Shown: positions 26,391 through 35,103 of the stretch, in pieces
Layout: every line of letters starts with the position of its first letter
Position numbering within the stretch: position 1 is the stretch's first letter
Assembly (NCBI RefSeq): GCF_009712475.1
Contig: NZ_VCJO01000002.1
Span: 434,001-498,000 of the forward strand
From: Micromonospora sp. CP22
Lineage (GTDB): Bacteria; Actinomycetota; Actinomycetes; Mycobacteriales; Micromonosporaceae
DNA length: 64,000 bases
Reading direction: 5' to 3'
Notes under the pieces: model-generated
What the model saw: the letters and a program-made list of their open reading frames with translations, nothing else
Database searches by the model: none
What the model was told of the DNA's origin: nothing
Made by a program: the position numbers and the translations under genes

Positions 26391-26585
26391 ATGCGGGTTC
26401 GGGTAGACACCGATCAGTGCGACAGCACCGGTCTGTGCGCGCAGATCGCACCGGAGATCTTCGCCCTCGACGCCGACGACGTCCTCGTCGTACGGACACC
26501 GACGCTTGACCCACCGCAGCTACCGGCAGCGGAGGAGGCCGTGCGGGCGTGCCCGAAGCTGGCGATCGAACTGGTGGAGCGGTGA
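26391..26585 (+). CDS. [3Fe-4S]-type ferredoxin, P450 partner
   Basis: 64 aa. MRVRVDTDQCDSTGLCAQIAPEIFALD and AVRACPKLAIEL give the C-x5-C...C-P pattern of small actinobacterial 3Fe-4S ferredoxins that feed electrons to P450s. Start ATG 26391 has GGAGA immediately upstream; GTG 26382 is also in frame. It overlaps the thiolase start (GTGA). Three P450 genes in the window are plausible clients. Confidence 0.88.
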   Translation: MRVRVDTDQCDSTGLCAQIAPEIFALDADDVLVVRTPTLDPPQLPAAEEAVRACPKLAIELVER

Positions 26586-27745
26586 CGTCGGTCAGCGGCC
26601 GTGAGCCGGTGATCGTCGCCGCCGCCCGCACCCCGATCGGTCGTCGGGACGGCTGGCTGTCCGGCCTCAAGGCGGTCGAGCTGCTGCGGATCGTGCAGCG
26701 CGAGGTCCTCGACCGGGCCGGTGTCCAGCCGGACGAGGTCGACCAGGTCGTCGGTGGCTGTGTGACACAGATCGGCGAGCAGAGCCTCAACGTCACCCGC
26801 AACGCCTGGCTGAGCACCGGTTTCAGCCCGGCGGTCGGGTGCACCACTGTGGACGTGTCGTGCGGTTCCGCGCAGCAGGCCAACCATCTCGTCGCGGCTC
26901 TGATCGCGGCGGGTGCGATCGACGTCGGCATCGCCTGCGGGGTGGAGTCGATGAGCCGGGTGCCGATCGGCAGCAACCTGCACCTCGGGCCCGGCCACTA
27001 CAAGACCCGCGACTATCCCTGGGACGACCCACCGCACGCGCAGTTCGGCGGGGCCGAACGTATCGCGCGGCGGCAGGGGCTGAGCCGGGCCGAACTCGAC
27101 GCGTACGGAGTGCGGTCGCAGGAACGAGCCGCCGCCGCGTGGGACGCCGGTCGGTTCGACGCCGAGCTGGTCGCCGTCGACGCTCCGACCGCCGACGGCA
27201 CCCGCCGCGTCGACCGTGACGAGGGGCTGCGGGCCACCACCCCGGCCGGGCTGGCAGCGCTGCGCCCGGTCGTCGACGACGGGCTGCACACCGCCGGCAC
27301 CATCTCCCAGCTCTCCGACGGCGCGGCGGCGATCCTGTGGATGTCGGCGGAGCGGGCCCGCGCGTACGGCCTGACCCCTCGGGCGCGGTTGGCGCAGCAG
27401 GTGGTGACCGGCGCCGACCCCTACTTCCTCCTCGACGGACCGGTGGCCGCCACCACCAGGCTGCTCGACCGGGCCGGTGCCCGGCCGGACGACATCGACC
27501 TGTTCGAGGTGAACGAGGCGTTCTCCGCCGTGGTGCTCAACTGGCTGTCCGCCTTCCCCGTCGATCCGGGGCGGGTCAACGTCAACGGCGGTGCCATCGC
27601 GCTCGGTCATCCCCTCGGGGCCAGCGGCACCCGCCTGCTGGTCACCGCGCTGCACGAGCTGGAACGCCGGGACGCCGCCACGGCCCTGGTGACGATGTGC
27701 TGCGGTGGCTCCCTCGGCACCGCGAGCCTGCTCGAACGGGTCTGA
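26582..27745 (+). CDS. Thiolase family protein (acetyl-CoA acetyltransferase-like)
   Basis: 387 aa. N-terminal AARTPIGRRDGWL, nucleophile region VDVSCGSAQQANHL (Cys), NVNGGAIALGHPLGASGTR (His) and CCGGSLGTASLLE (second Cys) are all in place, so it should be catalytically competent. Thiolases either form or cleave beta-ketoacyl-CoA thioesters. Together with the CoA transferase starting 3 bases after its stop, it could supply or shorten a CoA-bound precursor. Confidence 0.9.
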   Translation: MTSVSGREPVIVAAARTPIGRRDGWLSGLKAVELLRIVQREVLDRAGVQPDEVDQVVGGCVTQIGEQSLNVTRNAWLSTGFSPAVGCTTVDVSCGSAQQANHLVAALIAAGAIDVGIACGVESMSRVPIGSNLHLGPGHYKTRDYPWDDPPHAQFGGAERIARRQGLSRAELDAYGVRSQERAAAAWDAGRFDAELVAVDAPTADGTRRVDRDEGLRATTPAGLAALRPVVDDGLHTAGTISQLSDGAAAILWMSAERARAYGLTPRARLAQQVVTGADPYFLLDGPVAATTRLLDRAGARPDDIDLFEVNEAFSAVVLNWLSAFPVDPGRVNVNGGAIALGHPLGASGTRLLVTALHELERRDAATALVTMCCGGSLGTASLLERV

Positions 27746-27747
27746 CG

Positions 27748-28932
27748 ATGGACCGCGAGCAGTTCTTCCGTGACGCCCGCGACGACCTCGACGGGCCGCT
27801 GCACGGCGTCCGGGTCCTCGACGTGACGAAGGTCTGGTCCGGGCCGCTGGCCACCTGTGTGCTGGCCGATCTCGGTGCCGACGTCGTACGGGTCGAGCTG
27901 CCCGGTGGCCGCGACGGTGAGGTGCCACCCGCGATCCCGGGCACCGGCCTGTCCTGGTTCCGCGAGAGCGTCAACCGCAACAAGCGCAGCGTCGGCGCGG
28001 ACCTGCGGACCGACGAGGGCCGACGCACCCTGCTCTCCCTGGTACGCGTGGCCGACGTGCTGGTCGAGAACTACCGTCCCGGCGTGCTGGAGGGGTGGGG
28101 CGTCGGCTATGCGCAGTGCCGGGCTGTCCGACCGGAGCTGGTCTACGTCTCGGTGTCCGGCTGGGGTCAGTACGGTCCCGGCATCGACCGGTCGGCCTAC
28201 GACCCGGTGGTGCAGGCCGACGGCGGGTGGATGGCGCTCAACGGACCGCCTGACGGGCAGCCGGTACGCGCCCCGACGTTCCTCGCCGACGAGTTGGCCG
28301 GGCTGCACGCCGCCATCGCGGCGCTCGGTGCGCTGGCACACCGGTGGCGTACCGGCGAGGGTCAGCACGTCGACGTCGCCATGCTCGACTCGCTGCTGTT
28401 CAGCAGCAGCGGCCTGCTGTCGCTGGCGGCGGCCGGTGCCCCACCGCAGCGGATGGGCAACCAGACCGACTTCGTGGTGCCGGCCAACGTCTACCACTGC
28501 CGCGACGGCGACATCTACCTCGCCGTATCGCTCAACCGTCACTGGCGGCGGCTGGCCGAGCTGATGGGCCGCCCGGAGCTGGCCCGCGATCCGGCGTTCG
28601 CCACCAACCGGGACCGCCTGGCCAACCGGAGCCTGGTCAACGCGATCGTGGCGGGCTGGTGCGCGACGGTGACCGTGTCGGCGGCGGTGGCCGCGCTCAC
28701 CGAGGCCGGCCTGGCCGTGTCGCAGGTGCGAAAGCTGCGCCAGGTCGCCGACGACCCGCAGGTACGGGCCCGGCAGATGTTGCAGCGGACCCGGCTGCAC
28801 AACGGCACCGAGGCCGAGCTGACCGGCCCGGCCGCCAAGTTCTCCCGCACTCCCACCCGGATCCGCCGGGCCGCCCCGGCGGCCGGCGCGGACACGGCCG
28901 AGGTGCTCGAGGAGTGGGCCGCCGACGCCTGA
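27748..28932 (+). CDS. Class III CoA-transferase (CaiB/BaiF family)
   Basis: 394 aa. LHGVRVLDVTKVWSGPLATCVLADLGADVVRVE, LVENYRPGVLEGWG and SGWGQYGPGIDRSAYDPVVQADGGWM are hallmark segments of the family; the Asp of the YDPVVQA segment is the candidate catalytic residue. These enzymes move CoA between carboxylic acids. It is in one operon with ferredoxin and thiolase. A 118-base gap to the reductase follows (28933-29050). That gap holds a short GCCCGA-GCTG-TCGGGC hairpin (29000-29015) and a GGGAGG ribosome binding site. Confidence 0.9.
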   Translation: MDREQFFRDARDDLDGPLHGVRVLDVTKVWSGPLATCVLADLGADVVRVELPGGRDGEVPPAIPGTGLSWFRESVNRNKRSVGADLRTDEGRRTLLSLVRVADVLVENYRPGVLEGWGVGYAQCRAVRPELVYVSVSGWGQYGPGIDRSAYDPVVQADGGWMALNGPPDGQPVRAPTFLADELAGLHAAIAALGALAHRWRTGEGQHVDVAMLDSLLFSSSGLLSLAAAGAPPQRMGNQTDFVVPANVYHCRDGDIYLAVSLNRHWRRLAELMGRPELARDPAFATNRDRLANRSLVNAIVAGWCATVTVSAAVAALTEAGLAVSQVRKLRQVADDPQVRARQMLQRTRLHNGTEAELTGPAAKFSRTPTRIRRAAPAAGADTAEVLEEWAADA

Positions 28933-29050
28933 GTGGCGTGTGGTCTCCGCTGCTCGAACGCGTTGCCACCGGCGGATTTCCTGGGCGATGGTGCACCCAG
29001 CCCGAGCTGTCGGGCAGCACCCCCAGCACCCTGCCCCGTCGGGAGGCGAG

Positions 29051-29788
29051 ATGACTCGGCGCGTCGCGCTCGTGACCGGTGCCTCACGAGGAATCGGCCG
29101 GGCCGTCGCGCTCGACCTGGCCCGGCGCGGCTACGCGGTCGCCGGTTGTCACGCCCGGGAGAGCGACGAGGCGGACCGGACCGCGATCGACCTCAAGGCG
29201 CTCGGCGTGCCGGCGATGATGCGGGTCTGCGACGTGGCTGACCCCGACGCGGTCGACGACCTGATCACCGCGGTGGAGAAGGAACTCGGCGGCCTCGACG
29301 CGGTCGTCAACAACGCCGGGATCACCCGCGACGCCCCGCTGGTGCTCTCCTCCTCGGCGGACTGGGACGCGACGATCGCGACCAACCTCACCGGCACCCG
29401 CAACGTGTGTCGGGGGGCCGCGTTCCGGTTCATGAAGCGGCGGGCCGGTGCGATCGTGAACATGTCGTCCGTCGCCGGTGTCACCGGCAACAACGGCCAG
29501 ACCGCGTACGCCGCCACCAAGGCCGGCGTCATCGGGCTCAGTCGGTCGCTGGCCAAGGAGGTCGGCGCCTACGGGGTACGGGTGAACGTGGTCGCCCCCG
29601 GCTTCATCGAGACCGACATGACCGCAGGGCTGAGCGGCCGGCTGCGCGACGACGCCCTGCGCCGGGTGCCGCTGCGCCGATTCGGTGCCGCCGAGGACGT
29701 CGCTCCGCTGGTCTCGTTCCTGCTCTCCGAGGACGCCGGCTACATCACCGGCCAGGTCTTCCGGGTGGACGGAGGTATCGCGCTGTGA
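29051..29788 (+). CDS. 3-oxoacyl-ACP reductase (FabG-type SDR)
   Basis: 245 aa. Cofactor motif VTGASRGIGRA, NNAG at about residue 85-95, catalytic Ser in NMSSVAGV, YAATK with the Tyr and Lys, and the FabG tail YITGQVFRVDGG. GGGAGG lies just upstream of ATG 29051. Its stop overlaps the dehydratase start (GTGA). Presumed ketoreductase of the type II PKS-like set. Confidence 0.93.
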   Translation: MTRRVALVTGASRGIGRAVALDLARRGYAVAGCHARESDEADRTAIDLKALGVPAMMRVCDVADPDAVDDLITAVEKELGGLDAVVNNAGITRDAPLVLSSSADWDATIATNLTGTRNVCRGAAFRFMKRRAGAIVNMSSVAGVTGNNGQTAYAATKAGVIGLSRSLAKEVGAYGVRVNVVAPGFIETDMTAGLSGRLRDDALRRVPLRRFGAAEDVAPLVSFLLSEDAGYITGQVFRVDGGIAL

Positions 29789-30675
29789 CGATCCAGATTC
29801 CGACGGCCGCGCCACTGGCGGCGTACGACAGGTGGTGGCCGAGTGCCACGACCGGACCGCTGGTCCTGCACGCCCGCAAGGTGGTCGAGGCCACCGAGCC
29901 GTCGCTGCGCGGCCACTTTCCCCGCTTCCCGATCTACCCGGGCGTCTTCGTGCTGGAGACGCTCAGCCAGCTGATCCGTGCCGGGCTGCCGGGTGGGACG
30001 GCACGGGTGTGCCGGGTTTCGTCCCTGCGGCTGATCGCGCCGCTGCTGGTCGGTGACGAACTGTCGATCGAGGCGACCGCCCGACCGCAGGAGGGGTCCA
30101 CCTGGGAGGTGTCGGCGACCGGCACCCGACGGGACGGAAGTGTCTGCGCGACGATGCGGGTCACCTGCACCACCGCCGGCGGGTCGGCACCGGCTGGCGA
30201 CGGCGTGCTGGAGCACTCCCAGATCCGCGCCCTGCTGCCGCAACGCTTTCCGATGCTGCTGGTCGACCGGGTGCTGGAGTTGCGGGCGGGTGAGTCCATC
30301 ACCACCACCAAGGCGATCACCGCGAACGAGCCCTGCTACGCCGATCTGCCGGACGACGCCGCGCCGTCGTGCTTCGCGTACCCGGTGTCGCTGCTGGTTG
30401 AGTCGCTCGGGCAGAGCGCCGCGCTGCTGTGGCAGCACAGCGAGTCGTCGGCCGAGAAGCGCGGACCACGCCGCCACCTGCTGTTCCTGACCGCCCGGGG
30501 CTACGAGGTGTCGGGCGAGGCATACCCCGGCGACGTGGTCCGCCACGTGGTGCGGCTGGACCAGGTGGTCGCCGACACCGGGTTCTGCCACGGCGAGAGC
30601 TGGGTTGGCGACCGCCGGATCGCCCGGGTCGAAACCCTGATGGCGGCGCAGCGGCCGGACGAGCAGCTGCGCTGA
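29785..30675 (+). CDS. Double-hotdog 3-hydroxyacyl-ACP dehydratase (FabZ-like fusion)
   Basis: 296 aa made of two FabZ-like halves. The N-terminal half has RGHFPRFPIYPGVFVLETLSQ with both the catalytic His and the Glu. The C-terminal half begins with LLPQRFPMLLVDRVLEL, typical of FabZ. It keeps the Glu (LVESLGQ), but the His-containing GHFP loop is replaced by DDAAPSCFAYP, so only one active site looks complete. Direct coupling to the reductase upstream and an ACP 37 bases downstream points to a KR-DH-ACP unit making a polyene or alpha,beta-unsaturated acyl chain. Confidence 0.85.
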   Translation: MTIQIPTAAPLAAYDRWWPSATTGPLVLHARKVVEATEPSLRGHFPRFPIYPGVFVLETLSQLIRAGLPGGTARVCRVSSLRLIAPLLVGDELSIEATARPQEGSTWEVSATGTRRDGSVCATMRVTCTTAGGSAPAGDGVLEHSQIRALLPQRFPMLLVDRVLELRAGESITTTKAITANEPCYADLPDDAAPSCFAYPVSLLVESLGQSAALLWQHSESSAEKRGPRRHLLFLTARGYEVSGEAYPGDVVRHVVRLDQVVADTGFCHGESWVGDRRIARVETLMAAQRPDEQLR

Positions 30676-30712
30676 GCAACCCCCTGCACCCAACGAGCAG
30701 AGAGGTACGCCC

Positions 30713-30985
30713 ATGAGCAACACCGACGAGGCCGGCGACCCGCGCGAGCGGCTGGAGGAGCTGCGCGGCATCATCGCCGAGGTCCTGGAGATCGAGCCCG
30801 AGGAGCTGACTGACGACAGCGACTTCATGGAGGACCACGACGCCGACTCGCTGCGCGCCATCGAGATCCTCGCCCGGCTGGACAAGCGGTACCACGTCGA
30901 GATCCCCCAGTCGGAGCTTCCCGAGCTGACCAATCTCAAGGCCGTCTACGAGAGCCTCAGCCGGCACGCGGGCTGGCGGGACTGA
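30713..30985 (+). CDS. Acyl carrier protein
   Basis: 90 aa. Four-helix ACP sequence with the phosphopantetheine site HDADSLRAIEIL (Ser in D-S-L). The ribosome binding site GAGAGG lies about 7 bases upstream of ATG 30713. Located between the dehydratase and two ketosynthase pairs, so it is the natural carrier for that set. Confidence 0.93.
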   Translation: MSNTDEAGDPRERLEELRGIIAEVLEIEPEELTDDSDFMEDHDADSLRAIEILARLDKRYHVEIPQSELPELTNLKAVYESLSRHAGWRD

Positions 30986-30990
30986 CTTCC

Positions 30991-32205
30991 GTGCGCGTCG
31001 CGGTCACCGGGCTCGGCCCGGTCTCCAGCATCGGGATCGGCCCGGCCGAGTTCGCCGCCGGGCTGCGTGCCGGCCGGTCCGGCATCTCGGAGATCACCAG
31101 CTTCGACGCCAGCGGATTCCCGCGCCGTCGGGCCGGTGAGGTTCGCGGGTTCGACCCGCACCGCTCGTTGCGGCGGCTGAAGCCGGAGCACTGGGGGCGG
31201 TCGAGCCAGTTCGCGGCGGCCGCCGCCCGGCTCGCGGCCCAGGACGCCGGGCTCGACCTGGACCGGCTGCCCGGCGGTCCGGAACGGGCGCACGCCGTGA
31301 TCGGTACGACCAGCGGCGAGTCGGTGGCGGTGGAGGCGTTCACCGCCGCTCGTGTCGCCGATGGTGACGGCTTCGCGGGCATCGACCCGGACCTGGTGGC
31401 CCAGCTTCCGGCCGGGCGGCTGGCGCACGGGGTCAGCGAGGAGCTGGGGCTGGCCGGGGAGTCGGTGACGCTCGCCACCGCCTGCTCGGCCAGCAACTAC
31501 GCCCTCGGGTACGGCTTCGACCTGCTCGTCAGCGGCGAGGCGGACGTGGTCTTCGCCGGTGGCGCGGACTCGGTCTGCCGTTGGGCGCACGCCGGTTTCT
31601 TCCGGCTCGGTGCGCTGGCGGCGCAGGACTGCGCACCGTTCGACCGCGATCGCGACGGCATCCTCACCGCCGAGGGCGGGGCTGTGCTGGTGTTGGAGAC
31701 CTTCGAGCACGCGCGGGCCCGGGGCGCGCGGATCTACGCCGAGCTGCTCGGACACGGGCTCAACTGCGACGCCAAGCATCCGGTGGCTCCGGAGTGGACC
31801 AGCATCGCCCGCTGCATCCGCATCGCCCACCAGAACGCCGGTGTCGGCCCGGCCGACGTCGACTACGTCTGCGCCCACGGCACCGGCACCCCGGCCAACG
31901 ACGCGGTCGAGGCGAAAGCCCTGGTCGAGGTCTTCGGCGCGGCCCTGCCACCGGTCAGCTCGATCAAATCCCTGATCGGGCACACGATGGGTGCCGCGTC
32001 CGGCTTCGGGGCGATCGCCAGTGTGCTCGCCATCGACCAGGGGTTCCTGCCACCGACGGTGAACTGGTCGAATCCCGATCCGGAACTCGCCGGAGTCGAC
32101 CCGGTGCCCAACGTGGCCCGACCGGCGACGGTCCGGGTGGCGCAGAACAACGGCTTCGCCTTCGGCGGCAACAACTCGATCGTCATCTTCGGAGCGGTCC
32201 GGTGA
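30991..32205 (+). CDS. Beta-ketoacyl-ACP synthase (KAS II/FabF-like), active
   Basis: 404 aa from GTG 30991. Active-site Cys165 (TACSASN), His296 (HGTGT), Lys326 (SIKSLIGH) and His331 are all present, as in FabF and type II PKS KS-alpha subunits. Its stop overlaps the start of a degenerate ketosynthase-like protein, the usual KS-alpha/CLF arrangement of type II PKSs. Confidence 0.92.
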   Translation: MRVAVTGLGPVSSIGIGPAEFAAGLRAGRSGISEITSFDASGFPRRRAGEVRGFDPHRSLRRLKPEHWGRSSQFAAAAARLAAQDAGLDLDRLPGGPERAHAVIGTTSGESVAVEAFTAARVADGDGFAGIDPDLVAQLPAGRLAHGVSEELGLAGESVTLATACSASNYALGYGFDLLVSGEADVVFAGGADSVCRWAHAGFFRLGALAAQDCAPFDRDRDGILTAEGGAVLVLETFEHARARGARIYAELLGHGLNCDAKHPVAPEWTSIARCIRIAHQNAGVGPADVDYVCAHGTGTPANDAVEAKALVEVFGAALPPVSSIKSLIGHTMGAASGFGAIASVLAIDQGFLPPTVNWSNPDPELAGVDPVPNVARPATVRVAQNNGFAFGGNNSIVIFGAVR

Positions 32206-33224
32206 CCGCGCTGCGGGTACGCGGACTCGGCGTACTGCTGCCGTCGGTGACCGCCCCCGACGACCCGTCGTTCCCGGACCGGCCGGTGCACGCGGTGGAC
32301 GGCTTCGACGTGCGGGAACGCCTCGGCCGTCGCGGCACCAGCTTCTTCGACCGGACCACCGCCCTCGCCGTCGCCGCCTGCGCCGACGCCCTGCGCGACG
32401 CTGGCGTCGACGCCGGTGCGCAGCAACCGCAGGACCGGATCGGGGTGGTACTCGCGACCACGCTGGGCAGCTTCCGTTCGACCAGTGACTTCACCCGGGA
32501 GACCCTGGTGCAGGAACGGCCGTACCTGGTCAACCCGATGCTCTTCCCCAACACGGTGATGAACTGTGCGGCCGGGCAGTCCGCGATCCGGCTCGGTCTG
32601 CGCGGGGTGAACGCCACCGTGGCCGGCGGACCGGTGGCGTTCCTGCACGCGCTGCGCTACGCCGCCGATGTCCTCGCCCGGGGCTACGCCGACCTGATGG
32701 TGGTCGGCGCGGCCGAGGAGCTGTCGCCGCACCGGGTGTGGTCGCAGGTGCTGACCCGGGGCGGCGGTGGCGCGGCCTGCGGCGAGTCGGCCGCCGCGTT
32801 CGTGGTCGGCCGCGACGACGACGGCTCGACCGGCGGGACCGGGACGCGGATCCTGGCCGCCGCGGCCGGGTACGGCCCGGACGGTCGCCGGGCCGAGGCG
32901 TTGTCCGGTTGTGTGCGTCGGGCCCTCGACCGGGCCGGTGTCGCCGCGACCGAGGTCGACCTGGTCGTCACCGCCGAGACCGGCCCGGACGATCACGGTC
33001 AGTTCGAGGCGGCCACCCGGGCGCTCGGACACCGCCCCCGGCACCGGCAGGTCACCGCCGCGTTCGGCGACTGCGACGCCGCGACGCCTGCGGTCGGTCT
33101 GGCTCAGCTGATCCTCAACCGGCGGGCCCGTCCCGAAAAGCCCGGCACCACCGCCCTGCTCGTCGCCGAGGGCCTCGACGGTGCTGCGGCGGCGGCGCTG
33201 GTGAGGAGCCCGCAGTGCCGGTGA
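32202..33224 (+). CDS. Degenerate ketosynthase-like protein (chain-length-factor candidate)
   Basis: 340 aa from GTG 32202. Thiolase-fold segments are visible: LFPNTVMNCAAGQSAIRLGLRG and FLHALRYAADVLARGYADLMVVGAAEE. The nucleophile Cys position reads VAGGPVAF (Gly), and no HGTGT or GHT motif exists (VTAETGPDDHGQ takes their place). It therefore cannot condense by the normal mechanism. By position and loss of Cys it resembles the KS-beta/CLF subunits that pair with a KS-alpha in type II PKS and aryl-polyene systems. Confidence 0.8.
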   Translation: MTALRVRGLGVLLPSVTAPDDPSFPDRPVHAVDGFDVRERLGRRGTSFFDRTTALAVAACADALRDAGVDAGAQQPQDRIGVVLATTLGSFRSTSDFTRETLVQERPYLVNPMLFPNTVMNCAAGQSAIRLGLRGVNATVAGGPVAFLHALRYAADVLARGYADLMVVGAAEELSPHRVWSQVLTRGGGGAACGESAAAFVVGRDDDGSTGGTGTRILAAAAGYGPDGRRAEALSGCVRRALDRAGVAATEVDLVVTAETGPDDHGQFEAATRALGHRPRHRQVTAAFGDCDAATPAVGLAQLILNRRARPEKPGTTALLVAEGLDGAAAAALVRSPQCR

Positions 33225-34330
33225 TCGCGGCGACCACCCAGCTGACCTGCTTCGGCGACGGCTCACGGACCTGGGCCGCGTTGACCGACGGCCGCTGCGG
33301 TGCCCGCCCTTTCGACGCCGCCACGGCGGCCCGGCTCAACGTCGGGGCCACCTATCCGATCGCCGGCCGGGCAGACCGGGGACGGGCGGCCGACTGGCTC
33401 GCCACGGTGCTGCGGGCAGCCGCCGCCGAGGCGGGTGTCGACGCCCGTCGGGAACGGGTCGTGGTGGTGGTCGGCACCGGCCTGCGGCAGTTGGCCGACG
33501 TCGAACGCTGGGCGCTGGACGACACCCCGTGCCCGGTCGACCAGCTCCACTTCGGGTCGGCGGTCCGGGCCGCGCTGCCCGGCGTGAGGGAGGTGGTGAC
33601 CCTCGCCAACGCGTGCAGCGCGGGTGGGCACGCGCTGGCCCTGGCCCAGGACCTGGTCGAGGCCGGTGAGGCCGACGTGGCGGTCGCCGCCGCCGCGGAC
33701 ACCGCCACGCTGTCGATGCAGGCGATGATCGGCAAGGTGGCCGACCGGCCCACCGCACGGGTACGTCCCTTCGACCGCGACCGCACCGGGGTGCTGCTCG
33801 GTGACGGCGCCGCCGCCGTGGTGGTGACCCCCGTCGAACGCCCGGGTCCGCGCCTGGCCCACCTGCTGGCCACCGGGTTGTCCTGCGACGCGGTGCACGA
33901 GACCGCGCCCGACGTCGGCGGGATGACCCGGGCGATGCGCGACGCGTTGCTGCGGGCCGACCGGGAAGCCCGCGACGTCCGGGTCGTGGTGGCGCACGGC
34001 ACCGGCACCGCGCTCAACGACCCGACCGAGTGCCAGGCGATCCGCGAGGTGATCCACGCGGACCAGGGTGATCCGTGGGTGACCGCGCTCAAGGGCGCGA
34101 TCGGCCACACCTCCGGGGCCGCCGCGCTGTGCGGGGTCGACATCGCCGTACGCGGGCTGCGGCTCGGTGCGGTGCCGCCGGTGGTCGGGCTGGGCAACCC
34201 GCTGGCCGAGGCGGACGGCGTACGGCTGGTCCGGGACCACCCGGTCGCGGTGCCCGGCTCGCTCACCCAGATCAACTCGTTCGGCTTCGGCGGGGTCAAC
34301 GCCGTGACGCTGCTGGAGCCGGCATGCTGA
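33215..34330 (+). CDS. Beta-ketoacyl synthase, second active copy
   Basis: 371 aa from GTG 33215 (GAGGAG 7 bases upstream). Active-site Cys134 (NACSAGGHAL), His261 (HGTGT), Lys293 and His298 (KGAIGHTSGA) are complete. The N terminus is shorter than FabF. It overlaps both neighbours (10 bases upstream, 7 downstream). It forms a second KS plus inactive-KS pair with the gene at 34324. Confidence 0.9.
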   Translation: MPVIAATTQLTCFGDGSRTWAALTDGRCGARPFDAATAARLNVGATYPIAGRADRGRAADWLATVLRAAAAEAGVDARRERVVVVVGTGLRQLADVERWALDDTPCPVDQLHFGSAVRAALPGVREVVTLANACSAGGHALALAQDLVEAGEADVAVAAAADTATLSMQAMIGKVADRPTARVRPFDRDRTGVLLGDGAAAVVVTPVERPGPRLAHLLATGLSCDAVHETAPDVGGMTRAMRDALLRADREARDVRVVVAHGTGTALNDPTECQAIREVIHADQGDPWVTALKGAIGHTSGAAALCGVDIAVRGLRLGAVPPVVGLGNPLAEADGVRLVRDHPVAVPGSLTQINSFGFGGVNAVTLLEPAC

Positions 34331-35103
34331 CCGCGACGTTGGCGCTGCGCGGGTGGGGCATACACCTGCCGGAGAGCGACCCGTCCGCCTGCCGGCCCGA
34401 CGCCGCCGCCGAGCTGCTGGGCCGCAAGGGCCTGCTCGGCCGGGACGACGCGACCCGGCTGGCGCTCTGCGCGGTGCACCGCGCGCTCGGGCTGGAGGCC
34501 GGCGTACGGCCCGGTGGCGACGCACGGACCGATGTCGCGGTGGTGGCGTGCGGCAACCTCGGCAACGTCGACACCGTCGCCGACCTGGCCCGGACCGCGA
34601 CGACCGACGGCGTCCGGGCGGTCAGCCCGCTCGCCGCCCCGAACGCGTCGAGCAACGTGATCGCCAGTGTGGTCGCGATCTGGTTCCGGTTCGCCGGCCC
34701 CAACCTCATGGTCTGCTCGGGTGCCGCCGCGAGCTATGACGCGTTGGCGACCGCCGCGCTGCTGCTGCGCGCCGGGCGCGCCCGCCGGGTGGTCGTGGTG
34801 GGTGCCGAGGCGGCGACCGGCACGGCGACGGCCCTGTACGGGCAGTCCCTCACCAGCGGTGCGGCGTGCGTGATCGTCGAGTCCGCCCCGGACGGGGTGC
34901 GGGTGCGGCTCAACGGCAGCGTTCCCGCGCCGGTCACGGTGGCGTCGTGGGGCGACTGCTACGGCGCCCAGGGGTTGGTCGGCGTCGCACTCGCGGCCGA
35001 CCGCGTCCGCGCCACCGGGGGCCCGGTCGAGGTGTCCTGCGGTGGCGGGACCGACGGCTACCGGTCGCTGACCGTGTCCTCCGGATCGGTGGGTGCCCGG
35101 TGA
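34324..35103 (+). CDS. Truncated ketosynthase-like protein lacking active-site Cys
   Basis: 259 aa. Recognisable KS N-terminal half: AVSPLAAPNASSNVIASVV, then GPNLMVCSGAAASYDALATAALLLRAGRARRVVVVGAEA. Aligned with PNLxVxTACSSS, the Cys position is Ala and a Cys sits three residues earlier. The C-terminal half with HGTGT and GHT is missing, although the gene is open and closely packed (ATG overlaps the previous stop, stop overlaps the next GTG). It is probably a non-catalytic partner of the KS at 33215. Confidence 0.72.
   Translation: MLTATLALRGWGIHLPESDPSACRPDAAAELLGRKGLLGRDDATRLALCAVHRALGLEAGVRPGGDARTDVAVVACGNLGNVDTVADLARTATTDGVRAVSPLAAPNASSNVIASVVAIWFRFAGPNLMVCSGAAASYDALATAALLLRAGRARRVVVVGAEAATGTATALYGQSLTSGAACVIVESAPDGVRVRLNGSVPAPVTVASWGDCYGAQGLVGVALAADRVRATGGPVEVSCGGGTDGYRSLTVSSGSVGAR

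Noticed and set aside
29000..29015. Hairpin GCCCGA-GCTG-TCGGGC as a terminator before the FabG-like gene
   Set aside because: A 6-base-pair stem is common by chance at this GC content and the genes on both sides face the same way. I do not claim termination.
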